A stretch of DNA of 52,674 nt from Pseudomonadota bacterium (lineage in GTDB: Bacteria; Chloroflexota; UBA6077; JAJPGT01), in contig JAJPGT010000043.1 of the NCBI GenBank assembly GCA_021325655.1, positions 271,959-324,632 on the forward strand. Reading direction: 5' to 3'. The notes under the pieces are model-generated. The model was not told the origin of the DNA, made no database searches, and saw only the letters and a program-made list of their open reading frames with translations. Positions within the stretch are counted from its first letter, which is position 1; the number at the start of each line of letters is the position of its first letter. Of the stretch, positions 52,385 to 52,674 are shown piece by piece. Made by a program: the position numbers and the translations under genes.

Positions 52385-52674
52385 CTAGCGATGCCGGAGC
52401 AGCTTGTCCGCCGCCTCCGGGTGGTTGGCCGCCCAGTCGGCCAACGCGTCCCGGTGGTTGGCAACGAAATCAGAGAAGGCGTCTGGATGGTTGCTGACCT
52501 CATCCATGAAGGCATCCGGGTGGTTGCTCACCACATCGGTAAAGGCGTCCTTGTGATTCGTTACCAGGTCCAGGAACGCCGCGCGGTGGTTGTTCACCTC
52601 GTCGCTGAAGGCGTCTGGGTGGTTGGCGATCTCATCCATCACCGCGTCGCGGTGGTTGACCACCTCGTCCATGA
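52385..52674 (-). CDS. protein made of tandem 11-residue repeats, 5' partial
   Basis: I know no family for this protein. All visible residues before the last seven are eight consecutive, gap-free 11-residue repeats with consensus (M/S)DEVxNHPDAF, each with an invariant Asn-His pair. Position 4 is usually Val or Ile and position 11 usually Phe. The tail is DKLLRHR. An ATG occurs at 52672, but the two bases left in the window before it (xTC on the minus strand) fit the Phe codon TTC that would end another repeat, so the frame very likely continues upstream. An 11-residue period fits a hendecad coiled coil. The arrangement puts the His toward the helix core or in a stripe that could bind metal; both are inference. 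No signal peptide or membrane segment is visible. Confidence 0.7.
   Translation of the reverse strand, partial: MDEVVNHRDAVMDEIANHPDAFSDEVNNHRAAFLDLVTNHKDAFTDVVSNHPDAFMDEVSNHPDAFSDFVANHRDALADWAANHPEAADKLLRHR
52409..52672 (-). repeat. eight tandem 33-bp coding repeats
   Basis: Eight 33-base units, in register with the codons, encode the 11-residue repeats of the edge protein. Units differ at many third positions and several first positions while the Asn-His codons stay fixed. This suggests old duplication under protein-level selection rather than a fresh expansion. Confidence 0.8.

Overview
The window is GC-rich (roughly two-thirds G+C), densely packed bacterial chromosome or megaplasmid DNA. 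Several traits point to Chloroflexota, most likely class Thermomicrobia (Sphaerobacter/Thermomicrobium relatives). These are Tat-exported sugar-type binding lipoproteins with long Ala/Pro/Thr linkers, an aerobic CO dehydrogenase operon, GT87 and DUF2079 membrane proteins, and frequent GTG/TTG starts. This placement is inference from gene content; no rRNA or tRNA gene was found.

Left part (1-11.2 kb): a GT87-like membrane glycosyltransferase cut by the window edge, HMG-CoA lyase, tatA, a cupredoxin lipoprotein, a second lipoprotein, and a biotin-carrying acyl-CoA carboxylase subunit (methylcrotonyl-CoA type). Then comes a tightly overlapping minus-strand operon, coxM-coxS-coxL-xdhC(YHS)-coxG. 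CoxL carries the form I active-site motif AYRCSFR, so this is a genuine CO dehydrogenase candidate. The matching carboxyltransferase (mccB) lies at 17.7-19.3 kb; with HMG-CoA lyase the window holds three pieces of the leucine degradation route.

Middle (11.2-23.1 kb): a small XRE-regulator operon with two orphan small proteins, an AT-rich divergent promoter, a GlsB-type membrane protein, a beta-flower protein, two acyltransferases, a NarL-type two-component system, mccB, a class III aminotransferase, a two-blade RCC1 protein and an M20 peptidase.

Catabolic islands (21.7-38.7 kb): on the plus strand an M20 peptidase, a complete sugar-type ABC importer (Tat lipoprotein, two permeases, MalK-type ATPase), a luciferase-like oxidoreductase, a glutamine-synthetase-like ligase, an SDR and a cyclase/formamidase. 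On the minus strand is a three-subunit molybdenum hydroxylase whose FAD subunit has the four-cysteine insert of 4-hydroxybenzoyl-CoA reductase. It is followed by a 3-hydroxyacyl-CoA dehydrogenase and a MetE-like pseudogene with an internal deletion.

Right part (38.8-52.7 kb): an unrecognised 693-residue membrane protein, a ferritin-like diiron protein, small barrel and membrane proteins, a translationally coupled GT2/DUF2064/radical SAM operon followed by DUF2079, a membrane-anchored sulfite-oxidase-like molybdoenzyme, an OmpR/EnvZ-type two-component pair, YggT, and at the very edge a protein made of perfect 11-residue repeats that continues out of the window. The last is the most unusual object here. 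I found no CRISPR array, insertion sequence, integrase or replication origin.
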